Positions 17,283-26,549 are shown, numbered from the stretch's first letter. The stretch: 64,000 nucleotides of DNA from Lactobacillus selangorensis (GCF_001437205.1 NZ_JQAZ01000003.1:124001-188000), one strand, 5' to 3'. The notes: generated from the sequence alone by a model not told the origin. Numbers and translations: made by a program.

Positions 17283-17939
17283 TCACAACAACGATTTATT
17301 CTGCTGCTGGTCGGTGTACGGATAGAAATGCACCTTGCCATCTTGATATTCGGCTAAATAGACGTTGCGGATGTGCTTGATGTGGGCGGCATGGAGCTCG
17401 TTTTTGAGCCATTTGCGGTCCTTGTCGATCAGTTCAAGGGCATCGGGATCGACAACACCGTCCGTGATGAGCGGATAAATCAAGTTGCGCTCATTCGTGC
17501 GGATGATCGTCAGTTGGCCATTCTGCTCGATAATGGCCCGTTTGACATCCCGAAGGTCACGGACATCATTCATCCGTAGTTTGAGGACGACACTTTGCGC
17601 CGGCAGATTGGCTTTGAGACAATTGTCGACTAGCAGTTGGCCGTCTTTGACAAGCGTAATCGGGTCGCCATTCAGAAACTTTTTGAGGCGGTCGTTGTGA
17701 GCGGCCATGTAACGGGAAACGAGAATTAAGAGCGACCAAATCAGCAGCACGATCGTAAACTGGAAGAGGGTGATGTTGACGTTATAGACGACACCGCCGA
17801 TGATGCTGCCGAGTACATAGTTTTGGATTTGGTCCATGGCTGAAGTTGGCGCCAAGTTATCCTTGCCAGTCAGGTTGATTGAAATGATGATGAACAGGAA
17901 ACTGATTGCTAAACGGACTAAAATATTTAAATAATGCAT
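17283..17939 (-). CDS. DUF421 domain membrane protein (YetF-like)
   Basis: This 218-residue protein has three N-terminal membrane helices (to about residue 80) and then a soluble domain of the YetF type (FLNGDPITLVKDGQLL, VLKLRMNDVRDLRDVKRAIIEQNGQL). The function is uncertain; related proteins are linked to cell-envelope or spore-germination complexes in Bacillus. The ATG at 17939 shares its first base with the TGA of the upstream DUF3290 gene (TGATG), giving tight translational coupling. A GTG at 17942 is an alternative start. The DUF3290-DUF421 pair recurs in lactobacilli, so the two products probably act together in the membrane. Confidence 0.9.
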   Translation of the reverse strand: MHYLNILVRLAISFLFIIISINLTGKDNLAPTSAMDQIQNYVLGSIIGGVVYNVNITLFQFTIVLLIWSLLILVSRYMAAHNDRLKKFLNGDPITLVKDGQLLVDNCLKANLPAQSVVLKLRMNDVRDLRDVKRAIIEQNGQLTIIRTNERNLIYPLITDGVVDPDALELIDKDRKWLKNELHAAHIKHIRNVYLAEYQDGKVHFYPYTDQQQNKSLL

Positions 17940-18400
17940 CACGATTTTCCTTCCTCAATGTGAAAGCGGGGGTGAATGAGCGTTGTTTGGGCGAGAATAA
18001 ATTTTTGTGGGTGGCTGGTGTCGCCAATCAGGAGCAGGTAGTTATCATGATGACGCCCATCATGGAGAAGCAGCTGTGAACGGGGCTCAGCGGCGCTCAG
18101 GCTGAGTTCAGTCGGCGAGCAGTGTAATTGGCGGGCGGCTTTTTGAAGCAACTGAACGGCCTGCTGCTGCCTCTGACGAGCTTGGTAACGATCATTGAGG
18201 CGGCTGACTTGGATCGCTGCTAGTAAAAGCACAATCACAACGGCGATAATGTCGAGCTGGCGGTAGCGTTCCCGGCCGTGACCATGCATTCGGTATAATA
18301 AACCGAACAGAATGAGCACCAGCGTTGCCAGCACGATGCCGACGAGCCACCAGTTCGGATGCGGCAGCTCCTGCAAGTAACGGTAGCTATATAATTTCAT
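17939..18400 (-). CDS. DUF3290 family membrane protein
   Basis: This 153-residue protein has two N-terminal membrane helices (VGIVLATLVLILFGLLY and DIIAVVIVLLLAAIQV) and a C-terminal soluble domain of about 95 residues (LHDGRHHDNYLLLIGDTSH). It belongs to DUF3290, a family nearly always found beside a DUF421 gene. The function is unknown. It starts with ATG after AAGGAGACG. The only DNA between the terminator at 18447 and this start is about 45 bases, so its promoter must be short, overlap the terminator, or come from read-through. Confidence 0.88.
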   Translation of the reverse strand: MKLYSYRYLQELPHPNWWLVGIVLATLVLILFGLLYRMHGHGRERYRQLDIIAVVIVLLLAAIQVSRLNDRYQARQRQQQAVQLLQKAARQLHCSPTELSLSAAEPRSQLLLHDGRHHDNYLLLIGDTSHPQKFILAQTTLIHPRFHIEEGKS

Positions 18401-18446
18401 GAGCGTCTCCTTTCACACACACGATAGCCCTTTTTTAAAAAAAGCG

Positions 18447-18473
18447 AAAAAAAACACACCCGCAATGGATGTG
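18447..18473 (-). terminator. Terminator of the monooxygenase-like gene
   Basis: On the minus strand CACATCC...GGGTGTG (one G-U pair) is followed by T8. Confidence 0.8.
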
Positions 18474-18484
18474 CAAAAAGCAAT

Positions 18485-19018
18485 TTAAGCTTCTTCAGGA
18501 GCTGGCTGATCGTATTCGGATGGTGAAACGATTCGATAAGTCGTTTCGTGGTAACCTTGTGTGTCAGCGCTGCGAGCGACAAAGTCGGCCAGCGGTGCAA
18601 ATTCTTTGGATTGTTTCCAATCATAGAAATCGGCATCGTTATCCCAGCAAGTGACTACGACGAACTGAATCCGGGCATCCTGTTTCTGCATTAAGTAAGT
18701 CTGGTTTAACCCATAGATATTGGCGCAGTTGCCCAAGACCTTGTTCGCCGTTGCAAAAAAGACTTTTGTGTCGTCGGCCGACAAGTTGAAATACATAAAG
18801 TGGACCATGCCGCTGATTCCAGCACCATCATACTGGTGCAGGACCCGATAAATAAGTGGCATTGCAAAAATACCGTTTTTATCGCTGGCATCGACCAATT
18901 GATAATCAGCGGTTGGAGAGCCGGGCTGTAAGAGGGTCAAAGTACGATCAGTATGGTGTCTGATGAAGGTCACTAAGAAATCCTTAGATCCAAGAATCGT
19001 ACGAACTGTTTGTGCCAT
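18485..19018 (-). CDS. Antibiotic biosynthesis monooxygenase (ABM) domain-like protein
   Basis: This 177-residue soluble protein has a C-terminal half resembling the dimeric alpha-beta barrel of the ABM superfamily: QFVVVTCWDNDADFYDWK followed by SKEFAPLADFVAR. That superfamily includes IsdG-type haem oxygenases and quinol monooxygenases. The N-terminal half has no motif I recognise. I cannot tell which reaction, if any, it performs. ATG with AGGAGG upstream. TATAAT (minus strand, 19062-19067) is a likely -10. It is monocistronic, ending at its own terminator. Confidence 0.7.
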   Translation of the reverse strand: MAQTVRTILGSKDFLVTFIRHHTDRTLTLLQPGSPTADYQLVDASDKNGIFAMPLIYRVLHQYDGAGISGMVHFMYFNLSADDTKVFFATANKVLGNCANIYGLNQTYLMQKQDARIQFVVVTCWDNDADFYDWKQSKEFAPLADFVARSADTQGYHETTYRIVSPSEYDQPAPEEA

Positions 19019-19162
19019 AATACTTCCTCCTTATTCTGAACATCAAAATGCTTCCGCCTTCATTATACAGTCTGTTCTTTTAAAAAGCGCGCCTTGACTT
19101 TACAAAAAGCTTTCTAAAACACGATTTTCGGCTTACACTGGAGAAAATAGGAGGTCTTGACA

Positions 19163-19900
19163 ATGAAAGTCACAGTTTTAGGTTATCTCGGCGGATATCC
19201 CGCTGATAATATCGGGACGAGTGCTTACTTATTAGAATCAGGTTCGTACCATTTACTATTGGATTGCGGAAGCGGCGCACTCCTGAATTTGCAGCACGTT
19301 TTGGATCCGCTGCAATTGGATGCCGTTATCCTGTCGCATTACCATCATGATCACACCGCTGATGTTGGTGTGCTGCAGTATTATTGGCAGCTGCGGCAGG
19401 GGGATAAAAAAGAACCAGTCCTGCCGATCTACGGCAGCAGCCAGGATCCGCTCAACTTTGCCAGTTTGACGATGCAGGGAATCACACAAGGAAAAGCCTA
19501 CGATCCTGATGCGACATTGCAGCTGGGACCGTTCAAAATCAATTTCCTGCGGACGGTTCATCCGGTTCCAGCGTATGCAATGCGCATTGAGGAGCAGGAA
19601 ACCGGCAAAACGCTGGTCTTCACCGCCGATACGGCTTTCTTCGACGGATTAGTCCCATTCAGCAAATATGCCGATTTGCTGATGGCCGATACCAACTTCC
19701 TGGCCGACAAACCCGGCAAAATCTGGCACATGACGTCCGCTCAGTCAGGCGAACTGGCTCGTCGGGCCCAAGTCGGCAAATTATTGCTGACCCATCTGCC
19801 GCAGCAGCTTGATTTACAAGTTTTGCTGGATCAAGCTCGGACAGCAGCTGGCAACGTACCGACAAAATTGGCGTCGTTGGGGCAAACAATCCAAGTTTAA
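19163..19900 (+). CDS. MBL-fold metallo-hydrolase (RNase Z-like / YhfI-like)
   Basis: This 245-residue metallo-beta-lactamase fold enzyme carries the zinc motif HYHHDHTAD near residue 60, a later metal histidine in RTVHPVPAYAMRI, aspartate in FTADTAFF and a C-terminal histidine in LLLTHLPQQ. The overall shape is closest to the RNase Z-like subgroup that includes B. subtilis YhfI. The substrate is unknown. The ATG at 19163 follows AGGAGG by 8 bases, and the in-frame TTG at 19157 is too close to that site. Confidence 0.88.
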   Translation: MKVTVLGYLGGYPADNIGTSAYLLESGSYHLLLDCGSGALLNLQHVLDPLQLDAVILSHYHHDHTADVGVLQYYWQLRQGDKKEPVLPIYGSSQDPLNFASLTMQGITQGKAYDPDATLQLGPFKINFLRTVHPVPAYAMRIEEQETGKTLVFTADTAFFDGLVPFSKYADLLMADTNFLADKPGKIWHMTSAQSGELARRAQVGKLLLTHLPQQLDLQVLLDQARTAAGNVPTKLASLGQTIQV

Positions 19901-20004
19901 AAATAAAAAGGGGATTATCTTCATAAATTATGGAAATTATATTTAAACTCAATATTTGCGCGCACTTTTTTTCAATATTTAAAAAATAATTTTTACGAAG
20001 TTGG

Positions 20005-20034
20005 TTGCTGGGGTATTTCCCGATTCGTTATAAT
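20005..20034 (+). promoter_or_regulatory. Promoter of spx
   Basis: TTGCTG (20005-20010), an 18-bp spacer and TATAAT (20029-20034). The AT-rich DNA from 19901 to 20004 holds no other feature I can name. Confidence 0.7.
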
Positions 20035-20108
20035 ATATTTGTAAGTTGATTGATGGCTCTCAAACAAAGCTACTAAGTTGATTTGATATTTGTAAAGGAG
20101 CGAGAAAA

Positions 20109-20507
20109 ATGGTTACATTGTATACATCCCCCAGTTGTACATCTTGTCGTAAAGCACGTGCTTGGTTCAAAGCACATGACATTCCATTTCAGGAACGTAA
20201 TATTTTTTCAGAACCGCTCACCAAAAATGAGATTAAGAATATTTTACGGATGACTGAAAATGGGACTGAAGAAATTATTTCGACACGTTCAAAGGCATTC
20301 CAAGAATTAAATGTTGACTTAGATGATCTCTCCCTCGATGATCTCTTTGATTTAATTCAGAAGACACCTGGATTGCTGCGCCGTCCCATTATTATGGATG
20401 ATAAGCGTCTGCAAGTCGGCTACAATGAAGACGAAATCCGTCGGTTCTTACCACGTGAGGTTCGTGCTTTGGAGTTGCAGCAGGCTCAGTTAATGACCGG
20501 CTTTTAA
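20109..20507 (+). CDS. spx: Transcriptional regulator Spx
   Basis: Spx is a 132-residue ArsC-fold protein that binds the RNA polymerase alpha subunit and redirects transcription under thiol and envelope stress. The redox switch CxxC is at residues ~10-13 ([13 protein letters not shown]), and the RPI region near the C-terminus reads [24 protein letters not shown]. The C-terminal tail seen by ClpXP is present. AAAGGAG lies before ATG. SpxH (22570-23211), the adaptor that delivers Spx to ClpXP, and MecA (20700-21410) lie close by, so the circuit and its proteolytic control are clustered. Confidence 0.95.
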   Translation: MVTLYTSPSCTSCRKARAWFKAHDIPFQERNIFSEPLTKNEIKNILRMTENGTEEIISTRSKAFQELNVDLDDLSLDDLFDLIQKTPGLLRRPIIMDDKRLQVGYNEDEIRRFLPREVRALELQQAQLMTGF

Positions 20508-20563
20508 TGAAGCTAAACAAGCATCGAATATTTTCCGTTTGGAAATGACGGTACACCCTACTT

Positions 20564-20595
20564 AGGAATCGGACCCCCTCCGATTCCTTTTTTTG
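20564..20595 (+). terminator. Terminator of spx
   Basis: AGGAATCGGA...TCCGATTCCT (20564-20588) followed by T7. Confidence 0.92.
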
Positions 20596-20622
20596 CTCAT
20601 TTTGCCGAGCCATAGAAAAAAC

Positions 20623-20650
20623 TTTACAAGCCGTTAATTACTAGTACAAT
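20623..20650 (+). promoter_or_regulatory. Promoter of mecA
   Basis: TTTACA (20623-20628), a 16-bp spacer and TACAAT (20645-20650). Confidence 0.65.
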
Positions 20651-20699
20651 ACTACTAAGAAGCCCGTTTGAAATCTGGCTGAAATGAGGTGTCGGATAA

Positions 20700-21410
20700 A
20701 TGGAAATGGAAAGAATCAACGACAATACTATCCGCGTGATCCTTGGCAACGAGGACCTGGCCGAACGGGGCATCACCGTCTTAGACTTGCTGGGCAACAG
20801 TAGTGAAATTGAAAGTTTCTTTTACAGCATTTTAGAAGAAGTCGATAAAGACCACATGTTTAAATCGAGTGATGCAGTCACGTTTCAGGTCATGCCGAGC
20901 CAAAGCGGCTTGGAACTTTTGATCAGCAAGAATCTGCCAGGTGCGGCGAAGAATTCGGATTCTGATTCCGCAGCAGATGACAGTCAGGATGCTGATCAGA
21001 GCCATCCGGATGGCGATGCGATTTCGGAAGCATTGCGGAAACGGTTATTGCAGACGGATGATCCGGCGACGGAAGAAAATGCTGCCGATTATGAGAATTA
21101 TCTGCAGGATCCGGATACCCCGACACGGGAAGTGGTTTTGAAGCTGGCCGACTTCGAAGACGTCATTGCGTTAGCGAAGATTTTGCGTCCGGCTGGTGCC
21201 ATTTCGGATCTATATCGTTATCAGAATGCCTTTTACCTGCATTTGATTTTCTTTGTGGACGAAACGCCGAAGAATGTGATTTCGGACGACCTAGCCGTTG
21301 CCTATGAATATGCGCAGAAAACGAAGGTCACGCCGGATGTACTGGCCGAACATGGTCAGATACTCATGGAAAAGACCGCTTTGGAATTGACACGTTATTA
21401 TTTCAAATAA
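20700..21410 (+). CDS. mecA: Adaptor protein MecA
   Basis: MecA is a 236-residue adaptor that binds ClpC and hands it substrates such as competence regulators or misfolded proteins. The N-terminal substrate-binding domain (MEMERINDNTIRVILGNEDLAERG, FFYSILEEVD) is joined by an acidic, low-complexity linker (~85-140, rich in Asp, Ser and Ala) to a C-terminal ClpC-binding domain (LKLADFEDVIALAKIL, NAFYLHLIFF). AGGTG precedes the ATG at 20700. The gene has its own promoter and terminator. coiA follows it. Confidence 0.95.
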   Translation: MEMERINDNTIRVILGNEDLAERGITVLDLLGNSSEIESFFYSILEEVDKDHMFKSSDAVTFQVMPSQSGLELLISKNLPGAAKNSDSDSAADDSQDADQSHPDGDAISEALRKRLLQTDDPATEENAADYENYLQDPDTPTREVVLKLADFEDVIALAKILRPAGAISDLYRYQNAFYLHLIFFVDETPKNVISDDLAVAYEYAQKTKVTPDVLAEHGQILMEKTALELTRYYFK

Positions 21411-21411
21411 A

Positions 21412-21447
21412 AAAAGACTGAAATCGAAAGGTTTCAGTCTTTTTTTT
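21412..21447 (+). terminator. Terminator of mecA
   Basis: AGACTGAAA...TTTCAGTCT (21415-21440) followed by T7. The last T residues merge into the coiA upstream motif. Confidence 0.9.
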
Positions 21448-21454
21448 GCGTAAT
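21446..21454 (+). promoter_or_regulatory. Candidate competence promoter element upstream of coiA
   Basis: TTGCGTAAT ends 24 bases before the coiA start codon. The same 9-mer is found before cinA and comFA at similar distances. The position fits a -10-type element of an alternative competence sigma factor. This is inference. Confidence 0.45.
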
Positions 21455-21478
21455 TTTAGAGGGAGGAGGCGATTGACC

Positions 21479-22552
21479 ATGCAATATGCTTATGATCAAG
21501 CAGGACAATTACAGATTTTGCCATTGAAAGCAGGTGTCACAGGACCGTTTTACTGTCCCGATTGTCACGGCCGCTTATCTTTGCGCAACGGCGGGGCCCG
21601 CAAACGAGCTTATTTTGCCCATCAGCAGCAATGTACCAAAGAAGGTGGCGAAAGCGACTGGCATCAAGCTGGCAAGACCTTGCTGACACAATTTTGCGGC
21701 CAAGCAGGACTGCGATGCGAACAAGAGGCGTATCTGGATGAGGTCCAGCAGCGGGCCGATGTCTTCGTTCCGAATCGGAATCTAGTGCTGGAATATCAAT
21801 GCAGTCCGCTTGCAGCAGCCGAATTGCAGACCCGAACGGAAGGTTATGGGGAGATTGGCCTGGAGGTGGCCTGGTTATTGGGACCTCGTTATCGATTGGG
21901 ACGGACATTGACGCCGGCTCAGCAGCAGTTTTTGCATTATCGGCCGGAATGGGGCTTTTACTTGCTGTTTCTTGAGCCAGAACAGGAATGCGTGCGTTTA
22001 TACCATCATATTCGCAAGGCAGATTTTAGACGAACGTTTTATCAAATGACCAGCTGGACACTGCATCAGGAAAATCCTTGGAACGGCGGCCTTTTTGTGC
22101 GGCAAATGCCGCAGCTGACGATTGCACAGCAGGCCGGCCGCGTCGACCGGGCACTCCATTATCCGCATAACCGGCTGGTGGGCCTGCAGCAGTGGTGCTA
22201 TCAGCAGGGCTATGATCTGCGCCAGGCGCCGGCCATTTGTTACGAACCGACGGCGGTTCCGCCCTGCCAGCAGGTGACTCAATTTGAGATCAATATCCGG
22301 CTGCTGATTCAGCTCAGCGAATGGCCGCAGTTTACGACCAAACAGGTTCTTCAGCTCGATCAAAGCGAATGGCACGCCGAAATGCCGCTGCTGCCGCCGA
22401 GTTACTGGCGCAACTGGCCGCTGTCCCATTTTTTGCAGCGGCTCGTGGACAGTGGCGCATTGCTGCAATCCGGCGAACATTACAAGTGGGATCGTCTGCC
22501 GGAATGGTCCGATAAAACGCCCACAAAAAAAACCGTCCTGCCGGGCGGCTGA
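21479..22552 (+). CDS. coiA: Competence protein CoiA
   Basis: CoiA is a 357-residue competence protein needed for transformation and acting with RecA on incoming DNA. The N-terminus has a CxxC zinc site (FYCPDCHGRLSLRNG) followed by RAYFAHQQQC. The PD-(D/E)XK nuclease-like core follows: EGGESDWHQAGK, then EQEAYLDEVQQRADVFV and LVLEYQCSPLA. The ATG at 21479 follows GGAGGAGG by 9 bases, and an upstream in-frame start at 21446 falls inside the terminator T-tract. It lies after mecA with its own upstream motif and overlaps no neighbour. Confidence 0.93.
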   Translation: MQYAYDQAGQLQILPLKAGVTGPFYCPDCHGRLSLRNGGARKRAYFAHQQQCTKEGGESDWHQAGKTLLTQFCGQAGLRCEQEAYLDEVQQRADVFVPNRNLVLEYQCSPLAAAELQTRTEGYGEIGLEVAWLLGPRYRLGRTLTPAQQQFLHYRPEWGFYLLFLEPEQECVRLYHHIRKADFRRTFYQMTSWTLHQENPWNGGLFVRQMPQLTIAQQAGRVDRALHYPHNRLVGLQQWCYQQGYDLRQAPAICYEPTAVPPCQQVTQFEINIRLLIQLSEWPQFTTKQVLQLDQSEWHAEMPLLPPSYWRNWPLSHFLQRLVDSGALLQSGEHYKWDRLPEWSDKTPTKKTVLPGG

Positions 22553-22569
22553 AAAAAGGATTATTTTTA

Positions 22570-23211
22570 TTAAAGAACTCGCAATTGAGCTGGGTTTAAT
22601 TGATTGATCTCGGAGTGACGCTTTAAGATCTGGCGTGGCGAATCCGCTTGATTCAGACAAATGTCACGCATCAATGGGTAAGAATCACAGTTTTCAACCA
22701 GGAGTCCATATTCGCTTGCTGGTTTAGCATAATTGAAGACTACCGCAGATGGTGCTTGCGTAATCTTCATTTCACAGCTCAGCTGCTGGTCTTTTTCGAA
22801 GGCCTGCTTTGCTAGGTCGCTCTGCCGATCTTCCAGGAACATATCACGGTCTAATTTGACCTGCTTGGCTAATTCTTTGACTAAGGCATCGTTATAAGTT
22901 TTTCCTTGTTCGGTTAACGCTTCTTGGAGCGCCATTAAATACTGGCGTCCCTTTTTGTTGCCTTGGAATGAAGCGGCCTTGATATCGAGGATAGCGCGAT
23001 ACATCAGCTGGAACGTCCGATTATGCTGTTCCAGATCATGGATATCCATGCTGCGGCCGATCATATCGTTATTCACGACCTTCAAGTTTAAGGTCGGCAT
23101 AAAGCGATAATGAATTTTTTCGTCTGATTCAGACACGATTTTTAATAACGTCCGTTCAGCGTCGAGACACCGGCGGCCGATCGGATCGATAAATAAGAAA
23201 ATTTCTAGCAC
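22570..23211 (-). CDS. spxH: ClpXP adaptor SpxH (YjbH), DsbA-like fold
   Basis: SpxH is a 213-residue thioredoxin/DsbA-fold adaptor that brings Spx to the ClpXP protease. The N-terminal FLFIDPIGRRCLDAE stretch aligns with the redox-motif region of YjbH, but only one cysteine is present, so it cannot form a CxxC disulphide. The later part (LAKQVKLDRDMFLEDR, ITQAPSAVVF) fits the helical insert and cis-proline region of the fold. It is convergent with coiA and two genes away from spx. The N-terminal DPIG motif and the genomic context support SpxH over a true oxidoreductase. Confidence 0.88.
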   Translation of the reverse strand: MLEIFLFIDPIGRRCLDAERTLLKIVSESDEKIHYRFMPTLNLKVVNNDMIGRSMDIHDLEQHNRTFQLMYRAILDIKAASFQGNKKGRQYLMALQEALTEQGKTYNDALVKELAKQVKLDRDMFLEDRQSDLAKQAFEKDQQLSCEMKITQAPSAVVFNYAKPASEYGLLVENCDSYPLMRDICLNQADSPRQILKRHSEINQLNPAQLRVL

Positions 23212-23359
23212 GTTGTTTCCCCCATTACGATACTAAAATTTTTGTTTTTGTAAGTTGTAAGTGATTGATTGAATGATAAAAAATAGTTATTTTCTATAAG
23301 GTCTAACATAACAGATTTTGAACTTTTTTCAAATGATTAGTTTCAGTTTTGAAAAAAAT

Positions 23360-23938
23360 TTAACTTTTATGCTGGATGGCACGCTGGACCTTATTGATAA
23401 TTGGCTGTTTGGCAATCTGAAACTTTTTCAAGATTGTTTGAAAAGCCAGTGTTTCGTTTTGAAAATCGTGTACTTCCATTTCAAGCTCATAATCGGCATC
23501 GCCGTCCGGATAATCAGTTTGGTCGAGTGTCAATAATCCTTCTGGCAAAGAACAAAGGTAGCGAGTCGTCGTTGCCTGACCGATCAGCCGCAGCTGGTGA
23601 GGCTGGACGTCGATCGTTGCTAATTTTGTGGCGACCTGGCTAGGGGCCAGGATTTGCTGCCGACGAACCAGCTGCTGCGCTTGTGGGACGGAGAGGGGAT
23701 CTGTTGTTTCCAACAAAGTCCGTCCGGGTCCTGACTGGGGCGTTTTTAACGTTTGCTCGGCGTGATCCGCAAAGAGACGGATGCGCAGTCCCCAATGGTG
23801 CTGTACCAATGCCTGATTGGCCGTATCAAAATAATTATTCTGCTGTTGGAAGGGTGCCTGGAATGGATATGCCTGCCGGACTGCCTGGAATTGTGCTGCA
23901 GTGAGCAAGTTCTTAAATTCTCGTTCCGTTGATTGCAT
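23360..23938 (-). CDS. CYTH domain protein (YjbK-like)
   Basis: This 192-residue CYTH-fold protein belongs to a group that processes triphosphate-containing substrates or binds polyphosphate. The ExExK motif is at the N-terminus (STEREFKNLL), followed by the strands QNNYFDTANQAL and LRIRLFADHAEQTLKT, and the C-terminal YELEMEVHDFQ. In B. subtilis the yjbK gene likewise sits next to yjbM (relQ), nadK and yjbO, and the same order is seen here with relQ divergent. The ATG at 23938 is preferred over the one at 23956 because GGGGG precedes it. Confidence 0.9.
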   Translation of the reverse strand: MQSTEREFKNLLTAAQFQAVRQAYPFQAPFQQQNNYFDTANQALVQHHWGLRIRLFADHAEQTLKTPQSGPGRTLLETTDPLSVPQAQQLVRRQQILAPSQVATKLATIDVQPHQLRLIGQATTTRYLCSLPEGLLTLDQTDYPDGDADYELEMEVHDFQNETLAFQTILKKFQIAKQPIINKVQRAIQHKS

Positions 23939-24010
23939 ACCAATTATCGCCCCCATTCACGTTCAGCTTATCATATATTGAGAGAGGTGCAACTAGTTTG
24001 CTTGTTTGTT

Positions 24011-24038
24011 TTGAAAAAAAAATATGCTAAGATAAAAT
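24011..24038 (+). promoter_or_regulatory. Promoter of the relQ-nadK operon
   Basis: TTGAAA (24011-24016), a 16-bp spacer and TAAAAT (24033-24038). A second TATAAT at 24051-24056 may be another start. Confidence 0.6.
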
Positions 24039-24104
24039 GCGAATGTCTTCTATAATAGAAGCATAGAATAATCGTGTATGGATCATAAAAGGAGAAGCGC
24101 AAAC

Positions 24105-24818
24105 ATGGATCTAGATTGGGAAACCTTTTTTATGCCTTATCAGCAGGCGGTCAATGAATTAAAGATCAAGCTGCGCGGCATGCGTAAGCAATACTTGCAG
24201 GCGAGCGAACATTCGCCGATCGAATTCGTGACCGGCCGGGTCAAGCCCAAAGATAGCATTATTGAAAAAATGCACCGGCGCTATATCTCACCCGAATTAT
24301 TGGAACAAGATATGCAGGATATCGCCGGTCTGCGGATCATGTGTCAATTTGTGGAAGACATTTATGATGTCGTCGATCTGCTGCACCAGCGGACCGATAT
24401 GAAAATTATTGAGGAACGGGATTACATCACGAATGTGAAGCCGAGCGGCTATCGTTCGTATCATGTGGTGATCGAATATCCGGTTCAAATGATCCATGGT
24501 GAAAAGAAAATCTTAGCCGAAATTCAAATCCGCACTTTGGCGATGAATTTTTGGGCAACGATTGAACATTCTTTGAATTACAAGTATCAGGGGGAATTTC
24601 CTGAGGAATTAAATGAACGTTTAAAACGGGCGGCCAAAGCTTCCTTTATGCTCGATACCGAAATGTCGGATATTCGGGAAGAAATTCAGGAAGCCCAGCA
24701 TTTATTCTCGTATGGACGTGGGCAGAAGCTGACTGATGATCAGAAAAAACAGGCCGGTCAGCATCAGGATGAAACGGAACATCAAGAGGGGGATCAGCAT
24801 GAGAATCGCGATCTTTAA
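24105..24818 (+). CDS. relQ: Small alarmone synthetase RelQ (GTP pyrophosphokinase)
   Basis: RelQ is a 237-residue synthetase-only member of the RelA/SpoT family that makes (p)ppGpp from ATP and GTP or GDP. Motifs are [15 protein letters not shown], the [18 protein letters not shown] region, the substrate-contacting [13 protein letters not shown] and [20 protein letters not shown]. There is no hydrolase domain and no TGS or ACT domain. The tail after ~220 is Gln/Glu/His-rich and poorly conserved. The ATG at 24105 has AGGAG upstream. It overlaps nadK by 20 bases, so it heads a four-gene operon. Confidence 0.95.
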   Translation: MDLDWETFFMPYQQAVNELKIKLRGMRKQYLQASEHSPIEFVTGRVKPKDSIIEKMHRRYISPELLEQDMQDIAGLRIMCQFVEDIYDVVDLLHQRTDMKIIEERDYITNVKPSGYRSYHVVIEYPVQMIHGEKKILAEIQIRTLAMNFWATIEHSLNYKYQGEFPEELNERLKRAAKASFMLDTEMSDIREEIQEAQHLFSYGRGQKLTDDQKKQAGQHQDETEHQEGDQHENRDL

Positions 24819-25608
24819 TAATGAAAGTGCTCAGTCGCAGCGAACGACTCGGTTTTTACGGCAGGAAATTCTGGATGCCGGGTTTGAAATCAATGATTTT
24901 CATCCCGATATCGTCATTACGGTTGGTGGCGACGGGACCCTTTTGAGTGCCTTTCATCGTTATTCGGCTCAATTAGATCATGTCCGCTTCATCGGGGTTC
25001 ACACCGGTCACTTGGGATTCTATACCGATTGGCGGGATTACGAAATCGGCGATCTGGTCACTGCGCTTAAGCAGGATTCTGGCGAAAGCGTCAAGTATCC
25101 ATTGCTGGATGTCGAAGTGACCTATGCCGATACCACCGAACACGGCCACTTTCTATCTCTAAATGAATCGACGCTGAAACGGTTGGCAGCTACTTTACGA
25201 ACGGATGTCTACATTAAAGACAACTTCTTCGAAAGCTTTCGGGGCGATGGGCTGTGTATCAGCACGCCGACTGGTTCGACGGCTTACAGCAAGTCGATCG
25301 GCGGGGCCGTTTTGCATCCCAGCTTAGAGGCACTCCAACTAACGGAAATTGCGTCGATCAACAACCGGGTCTTCCGAACATTGTCGTCTCCGATTGTCAT
25401 TCCCAAGACGGAATGGATTACTTTAAAACCGGCCATTGCCGATGATTATGTCATGACCGTCGATCAGTTTTCGACCAATGACCGGCCGATTGTGCAGATT
25501 CGATATCGAATTGCCGATGAAAAAATCCAATTTGCCCGTTATCGGCATACTCATTTCTGGAATCGTGTCAAAGGGGCCTTTATCAGTTCCGATACGGACG
25601 AAAAATGA
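24799..25608 (+). CDS. nadK: NAD kinase
   Basis: NadK is a 269-residue enzyme that phosphorylates NAD to NADP in the cytosol. The diphosphate-binding GGDGT motif is in [16 protein letters not shown], with the NE/S motif in [12 protein letters not shown] and the glycine-rich [19 protein letters not shown]. The ATG at 24799 has GAGGGGG before it and lies inside the end of relQ. The stop overlaps the next gene start (ATGA). Length is normal for Gram-positive NadK. Confidence 0.97.
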   Translation: MRIAIFNNESAQSQRTTRFLRQEILDAGFEINDFHPDIVITVGGDGTLLSAFHRYSAQLDHVRFIGVHTGHLGFYTDWRDYEIGDLVTALKQDSGESVKYPLLDVEVTYADTTEHGHFLSLNESTLKRLAATLRTDVYIKDNFFESFRGDGLCISTPTGSTAYSKSIGGAVLHPSLEALQLTEIASINNRVFRTLSSPIVIPKTEWITLKPAIADDYVMTVDQFSTNDRPIVQIRYRIADEKIQFARYRHTHFWNRVKGAFISSDTDEK

Positions 25609-26549
25609 AATACCAGTGGCGTTTCGAAGCCAAAGAACCGGAACCGCTGAAACGATTTTTAACCCAAAATGGGATTTCCAAGCGGCAGCTGGCACGCATG
25701 AAATTTGCCGGCGGAATGATTTTTGTCGGGCATCATCAGCGGCATGTGCAATTTATTCTGCATCGGGGCGACTTGGTGACGGTGTTCACCGCACCGGAAC
25801 AAGCCGCCGTTTCAGTGCGGCCCTCAAAACAGCCGGTCACAGTTGCTTATGAAGATGATGAATATTTAGTCGTCGATAAACCGCCGTATGTGGCGTCGCT
25901 GCCAGCGGCTAATCATCCGGACGATACGATGGCCAATCGGGTCCGTTATTATTTGGAGCATGAACACGCCGAAAGCGATGCGGTGCATATTGTGACTCGT
26001 TTGGATCGGGATACAAGCGGCCTGATGCTGTTTGCTAAAAGCAGCTGGGCGCATGCACGTGTTGATAAAGAATTGCACCAGCACACAGTGCAGAAGACCT
26101 ATCTGGCGATTGTCAGCCACAATTTTATCGGTCAGCCGCAGCATGGCAATATCAAAGCGCCGCTTGCGCCGTCACCAGAATTTTATATGCGGCGAGTGGT
26201 TGATCCTAACGGTAAAAAGGCGTGGACAGAGTATACCGTGCTGGAGAATTTTGCCGATGCGGCGGTCGTTGAAGTCCAGCTGCATACGGGTCGGACCCAT
26301 CAGATTCGCGCACATTTTGCTTCGATCGGGCACCCGCTGCTTGGCGATTCATTATATGGCGGCCCGCTTGGTTATGGGTTAAAACGGCAAGCTTTGCATT
26401 GCTGGCGGCTGGCGTTTGAACAGCCGTTTTCGCAGACTGATTTGCGGCTTGAGAGTCCTTTGCCGGCTGATTTGAAACAAGTCTGGTCTGAGTTGCGGAG
26501 GAATGAAAATGGAATACACATGGACAAAAACAACGACGGCACCGCTTAA
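25605..26549 (+). CDS. RluA/RluD family pseudouridine synthase, copy 1 (YjbO-like)
   Basis: This 314-residue RNA pseudouridine synthase has the catalytic motif [14 protein letters not shown] with the conserved aspartate, and the family motifs [12 protein letters not shown] and [21 protein letters not shown]. An S4-like RNA-binding start ([21 protein letters not shown]) precedes it. In B. subtilis the equivalent gene yjbO also follows nadK. It is coupled to nadK by ATGA and overlaps the next paralogue by 41 bases. The exact uridine target cannot be predicted. Confidence 0.93.
   Translation: MKYQWRFEAKEPEPLKRFLTQNGISKRQLARMKFAGGMIFVGHHQRHVQFILHRGDLVTVFTAPEQAAVSVRPSKQPVTVAYEDDEYLVVDKPPYVASLPAANHPDDTMANRVRYYLEHEHAESDAVHIVTRLDRDTSGLMLFAKSSWAHARVDKELHQHTVQKTYLAIVSHNFIGQPQHGNIKAPLAPSPEFYMRRVVDPNGKKAWTEYTVLENFADAAVVEVQLHTGRTHQIRAHFASIGHPLLGDSLYGGPLGYGLKRQALHCWRLAFEQPFSQTDLRLESPLPADLKQVWSELRRNENGIHMDKNNDGTA

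Noticed and set aside
22756..22764. TTGCGTAAT inside spxH
   Set aside because: It lies in coding sequence on the opposite strand and is not near a start codon.
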